A stretch of DNA of 8,377 nucleotides from Planctomycetota bacterium (GTDB taxonomy: Bacteria > Planctomycetota > Planctomycetia > Pirellulales > Lacipirellulaceae), in the NCBI GenBank assembly GCA_022614705.1, contig JAKEIB010000014.1:1-8377 (forward strand), given 5' to 3'. Shown in pieces: positions 1-6,265 of this stretch (positions are counted from its first letter, which is position 1; each line of letters begins with the position of its first letter). The translations under genes were made by a program, and so were the position numbers. The notes under the pieces were generated by a model. That model had not been told where the DNA came from, searched no databases, and saw only the letters and a program-made list of their open reading frames with translations.

Positions 1-605
1 AATGAGCTTCCCGACAACTCGGCGCGAATGGCACGCGGCGCGAACAACACGGTGCCGATCAATTGGCGCCAGCCAGACAGCATGTGTTGCGGGAAGTCGG
101 CCGGTTTGAGATGCACGTTATCCTGCCAATCCCATTGGGGCGGCCCATTCATCGCCAGATAGTTCGTCGAGATGCGATATTTCACCAGCGACGATTCCCA
201 CTCGTTCGACAGGATGGCCGACCAGAACAGCCACAATCGCTGCTCGTTGTCGATCCACAGGACGGGGTTGCAATCGGGATGTCCGGGGGTGTCGGCGAGC
301 AAGAACGGCTCGCCCCACTCGGCCGTTTGGGCCGCTTTCCGCGCGCCCATGATGCGGACGTTGTCGGCTTTGCGTTCGCCGGATCCTTGGAACCAGGCGG
401 CCAGCAGCGAGCCATCGGAAAGCTCAACGATGCTGGACGAGTGGACATGATCCTTCCACTGCTCGGGAAAGATAAATGTGCTCTCAACGATTTCGGTGGG
501 AGCCGGCGCCCGACTGAGGCGCAGGTTTTCCCCGCTCATGCGCTCCGTCAACAAGGTCAGGCACGCCAGGGCGATCAGCGTGAGTCGCGGCGAGCGTGTG
601 CGCAT
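1..605 (-). CDS. Sialidase-like (BNR-type) secreted protein, N-terminal part
   Basis: The minus strand is open from an ATG at 605-603 to the window edge, giving 201 codons with the C-terminus missing. The N-terminus (MRTRSPRLTLIALACLTLL) has basic residues followed by a hydrophobic stretch, so export by Sec is likely. Residues about 54-90 contain HVHSSSIVELSDGSLLAAWF followed by GSGER and an IMGAR motif. Later come DTPGHPDCNPVLWID, LWLFWSAIL and GPPQWDWQDN. This pattern is typical of the exo-alpha-sialidase/BNR-like proteins that planctomycetes carry in many copies, which fold as beta-propellers and are thought to act on glycans outside the cytoplasm. The substrate cannot be read from the sequence. 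A weak AGGGG lies a few bases before the ATG. No neighbour suggests an operon: the next gene upstream on this strand ends 457 bases away. The family call is from remembered similarity and is fairly secure; true sialidase activity is not. Confidence 0.8.
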   Translation of the reverse strand, partial: MRTRSPRLTLIALACLTLLTERMSGENLRLSRAPAPTEIVESTFIFPEQWKDHVHSSSIVELSDGSLLAAWFQGSGERKADNVRIMGARKAAQTAEWGEPFLLADTPGHPDCNPVLWIDNEQRLWLFWSAILSNEWESSLVKYRISTNYLAMNGPPQWDWQDNVHLKPADFPQHMLSGWRQLIGTVLFAPRAIRAELSGSS

Positions 606-1062
606 GGTGCCCCTGATGACGGAATACAGTGCCAATCGGGCGCGCTCCGCGCGGGGCCTTAAGGACGCCGAACCCCTCGACAGAAAATCGCGTAACGCTC
701 AAATTAAGGGGACGCCGTGATACGCAGCGACGTCAACCAGCGAAAAAGCAGGCCGGATATGGGTCTATCCATTGTTCTTCGACCTACGCAGGCAGGGTTC
801 ATGAGCCGAATAAGTCACCCAGCCCGAATTACGCGAACAACCGGCATGCTCAGTCAGCCAAAGAATCGACGTTTGAAAGCCCTGGGATCGCGTGGCTGAT
901 ACGCAGCACGAAGTTTATCGAGAAATTTTGAGAACCAAGCCAGCAATGGCGCCCCGACGTGCATAAAGCCGCGACCGCTGGTCGCGGATTCAGCGCGGCG
1001 CACAGGAAGTCGTGTCGATTCTTTCAGCGGCTCCCCACAACCCGCGACCAACGGTCGCGGCT
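606..1062. other. Intergenic region without a convincing gene
   Basis: These 457 bases separate the sialidase start from the desaturase stop and should hold the sialidase promoter. Small open frames exist on both strands, but none has protein-like composition or a ribosome binding site. The right end is the inverted repeat at 964-1065. A GATACGCAGC decamer occurs twice, at 719-728 and 898-907. The first copy follows TTAAGGGGACGCCGT, which may be a decayed repeat or the end of a mobile element. Confidence 0.6.
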
Positions 1063-1065
1063 TTA
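964..1065. repeat. Long inverted repeat with self-palindromic arms
   Basis: The left arm (964-987) and the reverse complement of the right arm (1042-1065) agree at 23 of 24 bases. Each arm is itself a palindrome, CCGCGACC-N3-GGTCGCGG, so the element can form two small hairpins or one large one. The spacer is 54 bases. The outermost TAA of the right arm is the stop codon of the desaturase gene on the minus strand. The element may act as a transcription terminator or be a small dispersed element. From memory, motifs of this kind (AAGCCGCGACC...) recur between genes in planctomycetes. Confidence 0.8.
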
Positions 1066-2226
1066 CGGAACGACCGGGGATCCGACAGTCGCGGATAGTC
1101 GCCGGTGAAAACTGGTTGGGCAATTGGTTGCGGCCGAAACGGGAGGCGAAGGCTCGGCTGCCGATTCAGTGCGCCGCACGATCCATTGCGGTCCGACTTT
1201 CGGGTCGCGAAGGCAGGACAGCATATCGAGAATTGCGCTCGCGATGCTGGGGTAGACTGGGCAGTGCTCGCGAGCGCCGGCTAGCGCAAAGGGCGTCGCG
1301 TTTGGCAGATGGTAATACGGAATCCTTGCATAGCGATGGTGGGTGCCGTGATAGTCGTTGTAGAGCATCGCCGACGAGACCAGCTTCGAGTAGCGGTGCC
1401 GGTCGACAACGGTGCGGGTGAGGCCGAGGACCGTTTCGCCGTGAAGTCCCAAATGTTGCTCGAACTTGTTGAGCGTCTGCAGCATTCCGGAAATCGCCAT
1501 CGGCACGATCGTGCCGACGAGCAGCGGAATCCATAAGTTGAATACGTAGCTTGCCGCCAGCACTGCGGTCCACACCAGGGCGCAGGCCACGTAGCCGCGG
1601 ACGATGAGCGCGCGCTCGCGAGGCGACAGCGGGCCGACGACCACCGACCGCAGGAATAGCAGCGGCGTGTAAATGTAGCCAAGCACGATTTCGGCTAGCG
1701 CCGCCGCGATGCGAACCGGCCGCGATATGCCGGGCGAATTAAATGGCCAAAGTTCCGGATCGCTCGAGCGGGCCAAGTGTGCGTGGTGCCTGGCATGAGC
1801 AAATCGGTACGCGTGCAGCGGCGTGAACCCCAACGTCCCCACCGTATGGCCGAAGGCCTCGTTGAGCCAATGCACGGGGTGCATCCGGCCATGGCTGGCA
1901 TCGTGGAACGCCAGCACGAATACGAACATCACGGAGCCCAGCGCGGGCCAGATGACGAGCAATAGCGGCCAGTACGCCGTCGAAAGACTGACCGCCGCAG
2001 CCTGCAGCGCTACCATCGCGGCCAGCAGCGGCCAAATCCAGCGCGCGGGCCAATGGTCGAACTCGTGCAGCCGGGCGGCGTCGGCCCGCGTGCTGGCGGG
2101 GGTTTGACTGCTGGTCGAATGCCCACACATGTTCGAGCTCGCGCAGACCCAACGGGGCTGCAGGAGACGACTTCCGAGCGTAGAAACCGGTCGGAGCGGC
2201 ATCGCGTCGGCCCCGCTCAACGCCAA
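1063..2226 (-). CDS. Membrane fatty-acid desaturase family protein
   Basis: This encodes a 387-residue integral membrane protein with the three histidine clusters of the di-iron fatty-acid desaturase/hydroxylase family: HDASH at 108-112, HARHH at 144-148 and HGTHH at 293-297. Long hydrophobic stretches lie at about 62-107 and 175-250, with the boxes on the cytoplasmic side as expected. Such enzymes use O2 and an electron donor to insert a double bond or hydroxyl group into a lipid acyl chain or a related substrate (family knowledge); the substrate is unknown. The first 55 residues or so are polar and unlike the family, so the real start may be the ATG at 2202 or at 2130 (Met33). The last 35 residues or so (Ala/Ser/Pro/Arg) also look non-conserved. 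The stop codon falls in the inverted repeat at 964-1065, so the present C-terminus may have been set by insertion of that repeat. No partner gene is adjacent. Confidence 0.88.
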   Translation of the reverse strand: MALSGADAMPLRPVSTLGSRLLQPRWVCASSNMCGHSTSSQTPASTRADAARLHEFDHWPARWIWPLLAAMVALQAAAVSLSTAYWPLLLVIWPALGSVMFVFVLAFHDASHGRMHPVHWLNEAFGHTVGTLGFTPLHAYRFAHARHHAHLARSSDPELWPFNSPGISRPVRIAAALAEIVLGYIYTPLLFLRSVVVGPLSPRERALIVRGYVACALVWTAVLAASYVFNLWIPLLVGTIVPMAISGMLQTLNKFEQHLGLHGETVLGLTRTVVDRHRYSKLVSSAMLYNDYHGTHHRYARIPYYHLPNATPFALAGAREHCPVYPSIASAILDMLSCLRDPKVGPQWIVRRTESAAEPSPPVSAATNCPTSFHRRLSATVGSPVVP

Positions 2227-2464
2227 ATGCCGTCAGTTTCACTCATCGGAACGCGGCAGGGGCAAGTTTGAGCCGATGCATGGCTGAGACGCGGGAGAAT
2301 CCTTATGAAAGACGGATGAACAAGTCATTGCGAATTTACCGCCCAGATCGACGACGCAGTTGACTGGTCCGCGCTCGTGCCTGTGCGTTTGCGCGGGAGT
2401 GCGGGATAACATGATTAAGCCGCGCGCAACGGTCGCAACGTGCCTGCTTTATTGGCGTCGTCGG

Positions 2465-2623
2465 TCACTCTGGACCGAAGCGGTCGCCGATGGTCACGCG
2501 ATTGCCGCGGACGAAGTCGCCGGCGGGCATGGAGCGTTTGCCGGCGGGTTTGCAGTTCTCGACGATTTCGAGCGCGGCGTCGGCCGTAGCGATGAGGAGG
2601 CGGCGACGATTTAAGGCCCCCGG
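2465..2623 (-). pseudogene. Orphan duplicate of the fmt 3' end
   Basis: The minus strand encodes 52 residues and a stop that align with the last 53 residues of the full-length fmt at 3275-4228. Both begin PGA, share RLLIA and ALEI, and then share 26 consecutive identical residues from PAGKRSMPAG to RFGP. Only the final residue before the stop differs (E here, A in fmt). Bases 2471-2550 match 3281-3360 at 77 of 80 positions, and similarity falls towards the interior. No formyltransferase catalytic domain precedes it: homology stops at the PGA codons, and the stop codon of the putative antitoxin lies five bases further on. It is therefore a remnant, not a gene, and it still looks like a well-formed Fmt C-terminus without frameshifts. 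It may be the original 3' end of fmt, displaced when the neighbouring toxin-antitoxin pair entered. Confidence 0.88.
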
Positions 2624-2628
2624 GCAGT

Positions 2629-2829
2629 CTACTCCCGATTTGGCTCGCCAGCCGCCATGCGCTGAATATCTTCGAGCGTGGTCTGATCGACCCAATCGTG
2701 GCGCTGTTGCGAATAGTCGCCGTTACCGGTCTCGAATTGCTGCAGAAAGCGGATCATGTCGGCCCGTCCGAGTCGTTCTTCGAGTGCTGCAAATCCCTCA
2801 CGGCGGACTTCATCCAGGGTTCTTTGCAT
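2629..2829 (-). CDS. Small putative antitoxin partner of the PIN protein
   Basis: This encodes a 66-residue acidic, charged protein. Residues 1-20 are probably helical (LDEVRREGFAALEERLG). They are followed by MIRFLQQFETGNGDYSQQR at 25-43 and HDW at 44-46. From memory, small proteins with this FLQQFETG-GDY signature occur beside PIN-domain genes in cyanobacteria and planctomycetes, usually annotated as hypothetical. The start overlaps the last 20 bases of the PIN gene, so the two are co-translated. A strong AAGGAG seven bases before the ATG supports this start. The order is toxin first and antitoxin second, the reverse of classical vapBC. I see no clear DNA-binding fold, so any autorepression is uncertain. 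The antitoxin role is inferred from size, overlap and partner. Confidence 0.72.
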   Translation of the reverse strand: MQRTLDEVRREGFAALEERLGRADMIRFLQQFETGNGDYSQQRHDWVDQTTLEDIQRMAAGEPNRE

Positions 2830-3262
2830 CGTCTTGCTCCTTTAGCCAATCAACAGGATTGGCAATTCTCACACTGAACTCATCGGCAATTTTCCGGTTC
2901 CGACGTAGGAGCCGGTCGTCGCAGGTTAGCAGAACGTCGGCATCAAGTGTTTCGGCAGCGGCGACGTGCATTGCGTCTGCCGCGTGAAGACCTAAATTCA
3001 CCAGCTCGCGCGCTCGGTCGAATATACTTGAGCTCAAATCTATTCTACTCGCTGGCAGGAGTTGGAGCACGCGTCGGCGCCGAATGTCGTCGGTTATAGC
3101 GGACGTTTCAATCTCGGCCATACGGGATGAAACTTGTTCCCATCGGCCGGCGTCGATGTGGTCCAAAAGAATGGTCACTGCCTCGGATTCGAGCCGAATT
3201 CGAGATTGCGATTGATCGTCGAAAGGCCGGTTCAAGCAAGACACGTCGAGGTATATCTTCAT
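2810..3262 (-). CDS. PIN-domain protein, VapC-like putative toxin
   Basis: This 150-residue protein has PIN-domain features. It starts MKIYLDVSCLNRPFDD with Asp6 at the end of the first strand. Glu50 sits in the AEIE segment, Asp96 in LHAADAMHVAAAE, and Asp115/Asp116 in LLTCDDRLLRR. These acidic residues form the usual Mg2+ site of PIN ribonucleases. VapC-type toxins cleave tRNA, rRNA or mRNA to stop growth (family knowledge); the target here is unknown. The ATG lies 12 bases after the fmt stop codon and has no Shine-Dalgarno, which suggests low-level translation coupled to fmt. The 3' end overlaps the putative antitoxin gene by 20 bases. The length is normal for the family and all acidic positions are present, so the protein is probably active. 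It sits with its partner between two copies of the fmt 3' end. Confidence 0.85.
   Translation of the reverse strand: MKIYLDVSCLNRPFDDQSQSRIRLESEAVTILLDHIDAGRWEQVSSRMAEIETSAITDDIRRRRVLQLLPASRIDLSSSIFDRARELVNLGLHAADAMHVAAAETLDADVLLTCDDRLLRRNRKIADEFSVRIANPVDWLKEQDDAKNPG
2837..2842 (-). promoter_or_regulatory. Strong ribosome binding site of the putative antitoxin
   Basis: The minus strand reads AAGGAG followed by seven bases and the ATG at 2829. It lies inside the 3' coding end of the PIN gene. The PIN gene, fmt and the plus-strand genes have no comparable Shine-Dalgarno sequence. This arrangement would let the antitoxin be made in excess of the toxin from one mRNA. Confidence 0.7.
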
Positions 3263-3274
3263 GACACTTTTGAC

Positions 3275-4228
3275 TCAAGCTGGGCCGAAGCGGTCGCCGA
3301 TGGTCACGCGATTGCCGCGAACGAAGTCGCCGGCGGGCATGGAGCGTTTGCCGGCCGGTTGGAGTTCTTGGATTTCGAGGGCGTCGTCGGCGCTGGCGAT
3401 GAGGAGGCGGGGGGACGATTCGATTACGGCTCCAGGGGTCTGCGGGGTCGCTGAAGCGACGCCCGCCGTCGTGGGAACTACGGCGACGCGGTCGATGTTG
3501 AGGCGCAGCGGGTCAGCACCGGCGCAGTGCCAATATGTAAAGGCGCGGGGCCAGGGACGGAGGGCTCGTATTTTGTTTCTGATTTCTTGCGCGGGGCGCG
3601 ACCAGTCGATGGCGCCTTGTTCTTTTTTGAGGCGCGGCGCTTTGGAGGCTTGGCTGGCGTCCTGAATGATCGGCTTCGTCGTGCCGGATTCTAGTCCGTC
3701 GATCACTTCCAGGACGGCAGCCGCGCCCATTGCGGCGAGGCGTTCTTCAAGTTGAGCGGCGTCTTCGTCGCGGTCGATGGGCGTACGCTGTTGGGCGAGG
3801 AGCGGACCGGCGTCGAGGCCGGCCGTCATGTGGATGACGCTGTTTCCGGTTTCGCTTTCTCCGCAAAGGATGGCCCATTGCACGGGGGCGGCGCCGCGGT
3901 ATTTGGGGAGCAGCGAGCCGTGCAGGTTGATGCCGCCGAGGCGCGCGGTGGCAAGCGTTTCGGGACGGAGGATTTCGCCATAGTCGCAGACAACGAGAAG
4001 GTCGGCGGTGAAGGAAGCCAGGCGCGATTGGGATTCAGTCGAGTTGACCGTTGGTGGAGACCAAATGGGAATGTTGAGTTCCTGCCCGGCGCGCTGAAGT
4101 GGACTCGCGGTGGGTGTGTGGCCTTGGGGGGGGCGCGTAACCACGGTGAGCACGTCGTGGCGGCTATTAACGAGCGCCCGCAACGTGGGGACCGCGAACG
4201 GGCCGGTGCCTAGCATGATGAGCCGCAT
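3275..4228 (-). CDS. fmt: Methionyl-tRNA formyltransferase
   Basis: Fmt transfers the formyl group from 10-formyltetrahydrofolate to the amino group of Met on initiator tRNA in the cytoplasm. The 317-residue product matches the usual length (about 315). The N-terminal Rossmann-like domain starts MRLIMLGTGPFAVPTLRAL. The catalytic loop has Asn101, His103 and the SLLPKYRGAAPVQWAI motif at 105-120; the catalytic Asp is Asp139 in TAGLDAGPLL. The C-terminal tRNA-binding domain begins near IRALRPWPRAF and ends PAGKRSMPAGDFVRGNRV. The ATG at 4228 is preferred over an upstream in-frame one at 4255, because MRLIMLGTG is the family's normal N-terminus. No Shine-Dalgarno is visible. It lies downstream of def on the same strand, the common bacterial pairing, though a GA/CT hairpin repeat fills the 167-base gap. 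Its last 54 codons are duplicated at 2465-2623, so the present C-terminus may be recombinant. Confidence 0.96.
   Translation of the reverse strand: MRLIMLGTGPFAVPTLRALVNSRHDVLTVVTRPPQGHTPTASPLQRAGQELNIPIWSPPTVNSTESQSRLASFTADLLVVCDYGEILRPETLATARLGGINLHGSLLPKYRGAAPVQWAILCGESETGNSVIHMTAGLDAGPLLAQQRTPIDRDEDAAQLEERLAAMGAAAVLEVIDGLESGTTKPIIQDASQASKAPRLKKEQGAIDWSRPAQEIRNKIRALRPWPRAFTYWHCAGADPLRLNIDRVAVVPTTAGVASATPQTPGAVIESSPRLLIASADDALEIQELQPAGKRSMPAGDFVRGNRVTIGDRFGPA
3281..3436. repeat. Direct repeat, functional copy of the fmt tail
   Basis: This is the in-gene partner of the duplicate at 2471-2623, in the same orientation and offset by about 810 bases. The first 80 bases differ at three positions. 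The remainder diverges and needs small in-frame gaps to align. The two copies bracket a segment of about 650 bases that holds the PIN gene and its partner. Confidence 0.88.
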
Positions 4229-4285
4229 CGTGTTCGTGATTCGTGCCGGTTGCAAGATAGTGGGCGAACAGTTTGTTTACGAACA

Positions 4286-4376
4286 GTGGGAGAGTGGGAG
4301 ACGGGGAGATTCGTTAATAACGCTGTCTCTGAATCTCCATCTCCCCCTCTCCCCCTCTCCTTGTCTCCCCCTCTCC
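4286..4376. repeat. GA/CT-rich hairpin repeat between def and fmt
   Basis: A purine-rich arm (GAGAGTGGGAGACGGGGAGA at 4290-4309) is followed by a short palindrome (CGTTAATAACG, 4312-4322) and then a pyrimidine-rich arm (4331-4376) built from CTCCCCCTCTCC units. The two arms can pair imperfectly into a long hairpin. The 20-base purine core occurs again, identically, at 6155-6174. The element lies in the def-fmt gap and could affect transcription or mRNA stability between them; this is inference. Confidence 0.75.
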
Positions 4377-4395
4377 AATGCGCCGCTAAACGCGC

Positions 4396-4983
4396 TCAAG
4401 TTCTAAGTCGTTCCAACTCGGCAAGTCGCGCCGCCAACTGCGCCGCGTCGGCGATTTCCCCAGTCTCGCGGCGGCTTTGGAATACCAGTTCGAACTCTTC
4501 GAGCTTGTCGCGAATGGCGGCCAGCTGCGTGGGGCCGAGGCGGTCGATGAACAGTGTGCCGTCGAGGTGGTCGGTTTCATGTTGCAAGATGCGGGCCATA
4601 AGGCCTTCGGCATCGGCGGTGATTTCATTTCCTGAGAGGTCGTAGGCCTGCACCTTGATCGTCGTGTTGCGCGTGACGGGCGCGTGCACGCCGGGGATGC
4701 TCAGGCAACCTTCTTCGTCCTCCTCCTGGCCGCGACCGGCGCTGAGCACTGGGTTGATGAATACGCACTCCGTTTCTTTCGAGTCGCGATCGCCCTCCGG
4801 ATTGGCCACGAACAGTCGATAGGGCAGGTCGACCTGATTGGCGGCCAGTCCGACGCCTTCGTGCTCGTACATTAGCTCGAACATCTCCTCGACGATCTTG
4901 CGCAGCTCAGCGTCGACGCGTTTGAGCGGCTTCGAGGGGTGCCGCAGTGTCGGGTGGGGATAATGAATGACTTGAAGGGGCAA
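4396..4983 (-). CDS. def: Peptide deformylase
   Basis: Def removes the formyl group from the N-terminal Met of new proteins as they leave the ribosome, and uses a bound metal ion (usually Fe2+). All three family motifs are present in the 195-residue product: GVGLAANQ at 43-50, EGCLSIP at 91-97 with metal ligand Cys93, and HETDH at 135-139 with ligands His135 and His139 and catalytic Glu136. The C-terminal 40 residues or so form a charged helix rich in Ala, Arg and Glu. The start is a TTG at 4983, giving MPLQVIHYPHPTLR, the normal N-terminus; no in-frame ATG fits upstream. A GGAG seven bases before the TTG supports this. A good -10 box lies about 45 bases upstream. The gene is first in a probable def-fmt operon and is divergent from the VWA gene. 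Confidence 0.96.
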   Translation of the reverse strand: MPLQVIHYPHPTLRHPSKPLKRVDAELRKIVEEMFELMYEHEGVGLAANQVDLPYRLFVANPEGDRDSKETECVFINPVLSAGRGQEEDEEGCLSIPGVHAPVTRNTTIKVQAYDLSGNEITADAEGLMARILQHETDHLDGTLFIDRLGPTQLAAIRDKLEEFELVFQSRRETGEIADAAQLAARLAELERLRT

Positions 4984-5027
4984 CGGACGCTCCGTGAATA
5001 ATTCTGCGAACAGGAACTGAGCATAGG

Positions 5028-5056
5028 ATTATAGAGAGCGTGCAAGCTCGGGCGAA
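5028..5056 (-). promoter_or_regulatory. Candidate def promoter
   Basis: The minus strand has a perfect TATAAT at 5033-5028, preceded at a 17-base spacing by TTCGCC (5056-5051), a weak -35 box. Transcription would start near 5021, about 38 bases before the TTG of def. The -35 box abuts the palindrome at 5056-5112. Confidence 0.45.
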
Positions 5057-5112
5057 GTGTAGTCCTGTCGCTCCGCGACAGGTTTCTTTTCGCGGAGCGA
5101 GAAGACTACACT
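5056..5112. repeat. Palindrome in the divergent def/VWA promoter region
   Basis: Two 27-base arms (5056-5082 and 5086-5112) with a TTT loop are inverted copies: AGTGTAGTC against GACTACACT at the ends and TCGCTCCGCGA against TCGCGGAGCGA inside, with a few mismatches between. The left half also forms its own small hairpin, CCTGTCG with CGACAGG. As DNA or RNA this could fold into a large hairpin. It occupies the space between two divergent genes, so it is either an insertion of a dispersed element or a regulatory site for both. Confidence 0.8.
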
Positions 5113-5183
5113 GGACTCAGTTTTGGCCGAGCGCTAGAATCGCGCGGGGCAGTGTAACTCTTTTTGCGGCAACGTCCATCACA

Positions 5184-6149
5184 ATGACGCAACAGTCACC
5201 GCCATTCATTGAAACGGTTCCGGAGCGGCTTGTGCCGGCCTGGGTGTTTTCGATTCTGTTTCACTTTTCGGCGATCGTGTTGCTCGGCCTGGCGATACAG
5301 CCGGCGCCGCGCGGGGCGGCGGAGGAAGCGGGTCGGTCGGCCGGCATCGTATTGAAGACAACGAGCGCCGAAGGCGACCTGTACGAGGGCGAGGAGGACT
5401 TGGGCGATTCGGCCGACGCGGCAGAGGAGTCGCCGCCGGCGGATTTGTTGTCCGTGTTGCCGAACGAACCTGCGACTTCGAGCGTCGGCGAAAGCAAGCC
5501 GCAGGAACCGACGCCCGGCGCGGGGACGCCGGCGGGCGGCGGTCAACCGGATGCGGGACAGTTCACGAAGGGAGGCGGGCGGCGCGGGTCGCCCGGCGGA
5601 GGCGGTTACGCGCACGTGAGTGTGTTCGGCGTTCAAGGCGAGGGCAACAAGTTCGTCTATCTGTTCGACCGATCCGCGAGCATGGAGGGCGCGCCGCTGG
5701 CGGCGGCCAAGCGGCAACTGATCGAAAGCCTGGCGTCGCTCGACAGTGTCCATCAATTTCACATCATCTTCTTCAACACGAAGATCCAGTCGTTCGATGT
5801 CACGGGCGGCGGGCGGCGGATCGCGTTCGCCACCGATCGCAACAAGCAGCTGGCCGCCAATTTCGTCGGCGGCCTCACGGCCGACGGCGGCACCGACCGG
5901 CTGACCGGACTGCGCGAGGCAATCCGTTTCGCGCCGGACGTGATTTTTTTCCTCACCGATGCCGACGACCCGATGGCGCCCAGCGAGCTGGCCGAGATCG
6001 CGCGGATGAACGGCCGCGCACAAGCCGCGATCTGCGTCATCGAATTCGGCCGGCGGCAGTCGCCCTCGCCCGGCAACTTCCTGGTGGAGCTGGCGCGGCA
6101 AAGCGGCGGACAGTATGGGTACGTGAACACGGCAACGCTGTCGAAGTAG
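5184..6149 (+). CDS. Membrane-anchored VWA-domain protein with TonB-like anchor
   Basis: This 321-residue protein has three parts. Residues 18-39 form a single membrane helix (VPAWVFSILFHFSAIVLLGL) near the N-terminus. Residues about 40-150 are a low-complexity linker, first acidic and later rich in Gly and Pro. Residues about 150-320 form a von Willebrand factor A domain with a complete metal site: Asp162-x-Ser164-x-Ser166 (DRSASM), Thr237 and Asp259. VWA domains bind partner proteins through a metal ion. The helix holds Ser23 and His27, spaced as the Ser-x3-His pair of the TonB helix that contacts ExbB-ExbD. The domain would lie outside the inner membrane. The ATG at 5184 is chosen because it precedes the helix directly; an upstream GTG at 5040 would translate the palindrome. 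There is no Shine-Dalgarno. It leads an operon with exbB-like and two exbD-like genes. Its exact role is unknown. Confidence 0.88.
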   Translation: MTQQSPPFIETVPERLVPAWVFSILFHFSAIVLLGLAIQPAPRGAAEEAGRSAGIVLKTTSAEGDLYEGEEDLGDSADAAEESPPADLLSVLPNEPATSSVGESKPQEPTPGAGTPAGGGQPDAGQFTKGGGRRGSPGGGGYAHVSVFGVQGEGNKFVYLFDRSASMEGAPLAAAKRQLIESLASLDSVHQFHIIFFNTKIQSFDVTGGGRRIAFATDRNKQLAANFVGGLTADGGTDRLTGLREAIRFAPDVIFFLTDADDPMAPSELAEIARMNGRAQAAICVIEFGRRQSPSPGNFLVELARQSGGQYGYVNTATLSK

Positions 6150-6150
6150 A

Positions 6151-6242
6151 GGAGGAGAGTGGGAGACGGGGAGAGGGGGAGTTTCGATGAAACTCCTCAA
6201 ACAGAGTCTCCCCCTCTCCCATTCTCCCCCTCTCCCACTCTC
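6151..6242. repeat. GA/CT-rich hairpin repeat between the VWA and exbB-like genes
   Basis: The purine arm (6151-6181) contains GAGAGTGGGAGACGGGGAGA, identical to 4290-4309. The pyrimidine arm (6206-6242) contains two CTCCCCCTCTCCCA units. Between them lies a perfect small hairpin, GAGTTTC-GAT-GAAACTC (6179-6195). The element starts two bases after the VWA stop codon and nearly fills the gap to the exbB-like gene. In an operon mRNA it could lower expression of the downstream channel genes or protect the upstream message. It belongs to the same family as 4286-4376 but has a different loop. Confidence 0.78.
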
Positions 6243-6265
6243 GTAACACGAGCTTGCAAAAGTTA

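Noticed and set aside
854..1123. 89-codon minus-strand frame across the inverted repeat
   Set aside because: It runs through both repeat arms and into the desaturase gene in another frame, and has no protein family features.
2471..3360. The fmt tail copies as a CRISPR-like or tandem array
   Set aside because: There are only two copies, about 810 bases apart, both coding. They are a gene-end duplication.
5040..5183. Upstream GTG start extending the VWA protein by 48 residues
   Set aside because: The extension is translated from the palindrome at 5056-5112, and the ATG at 5184 gives a normal N-terminus just before the membrane helix.
5196..6200. 334-codon open frame on the minus strand
   Set aside because: It is antisense to the VWA gene, Arg- and Pro-rich without family features, and explained by the high GC of the sense gene.
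6179..6242. Rho-independent terminator after the VWA gene
   Set aside because: A hairpin is present but no T-run follows, and the next operon gene starts immediately, so I call it a repeat element.
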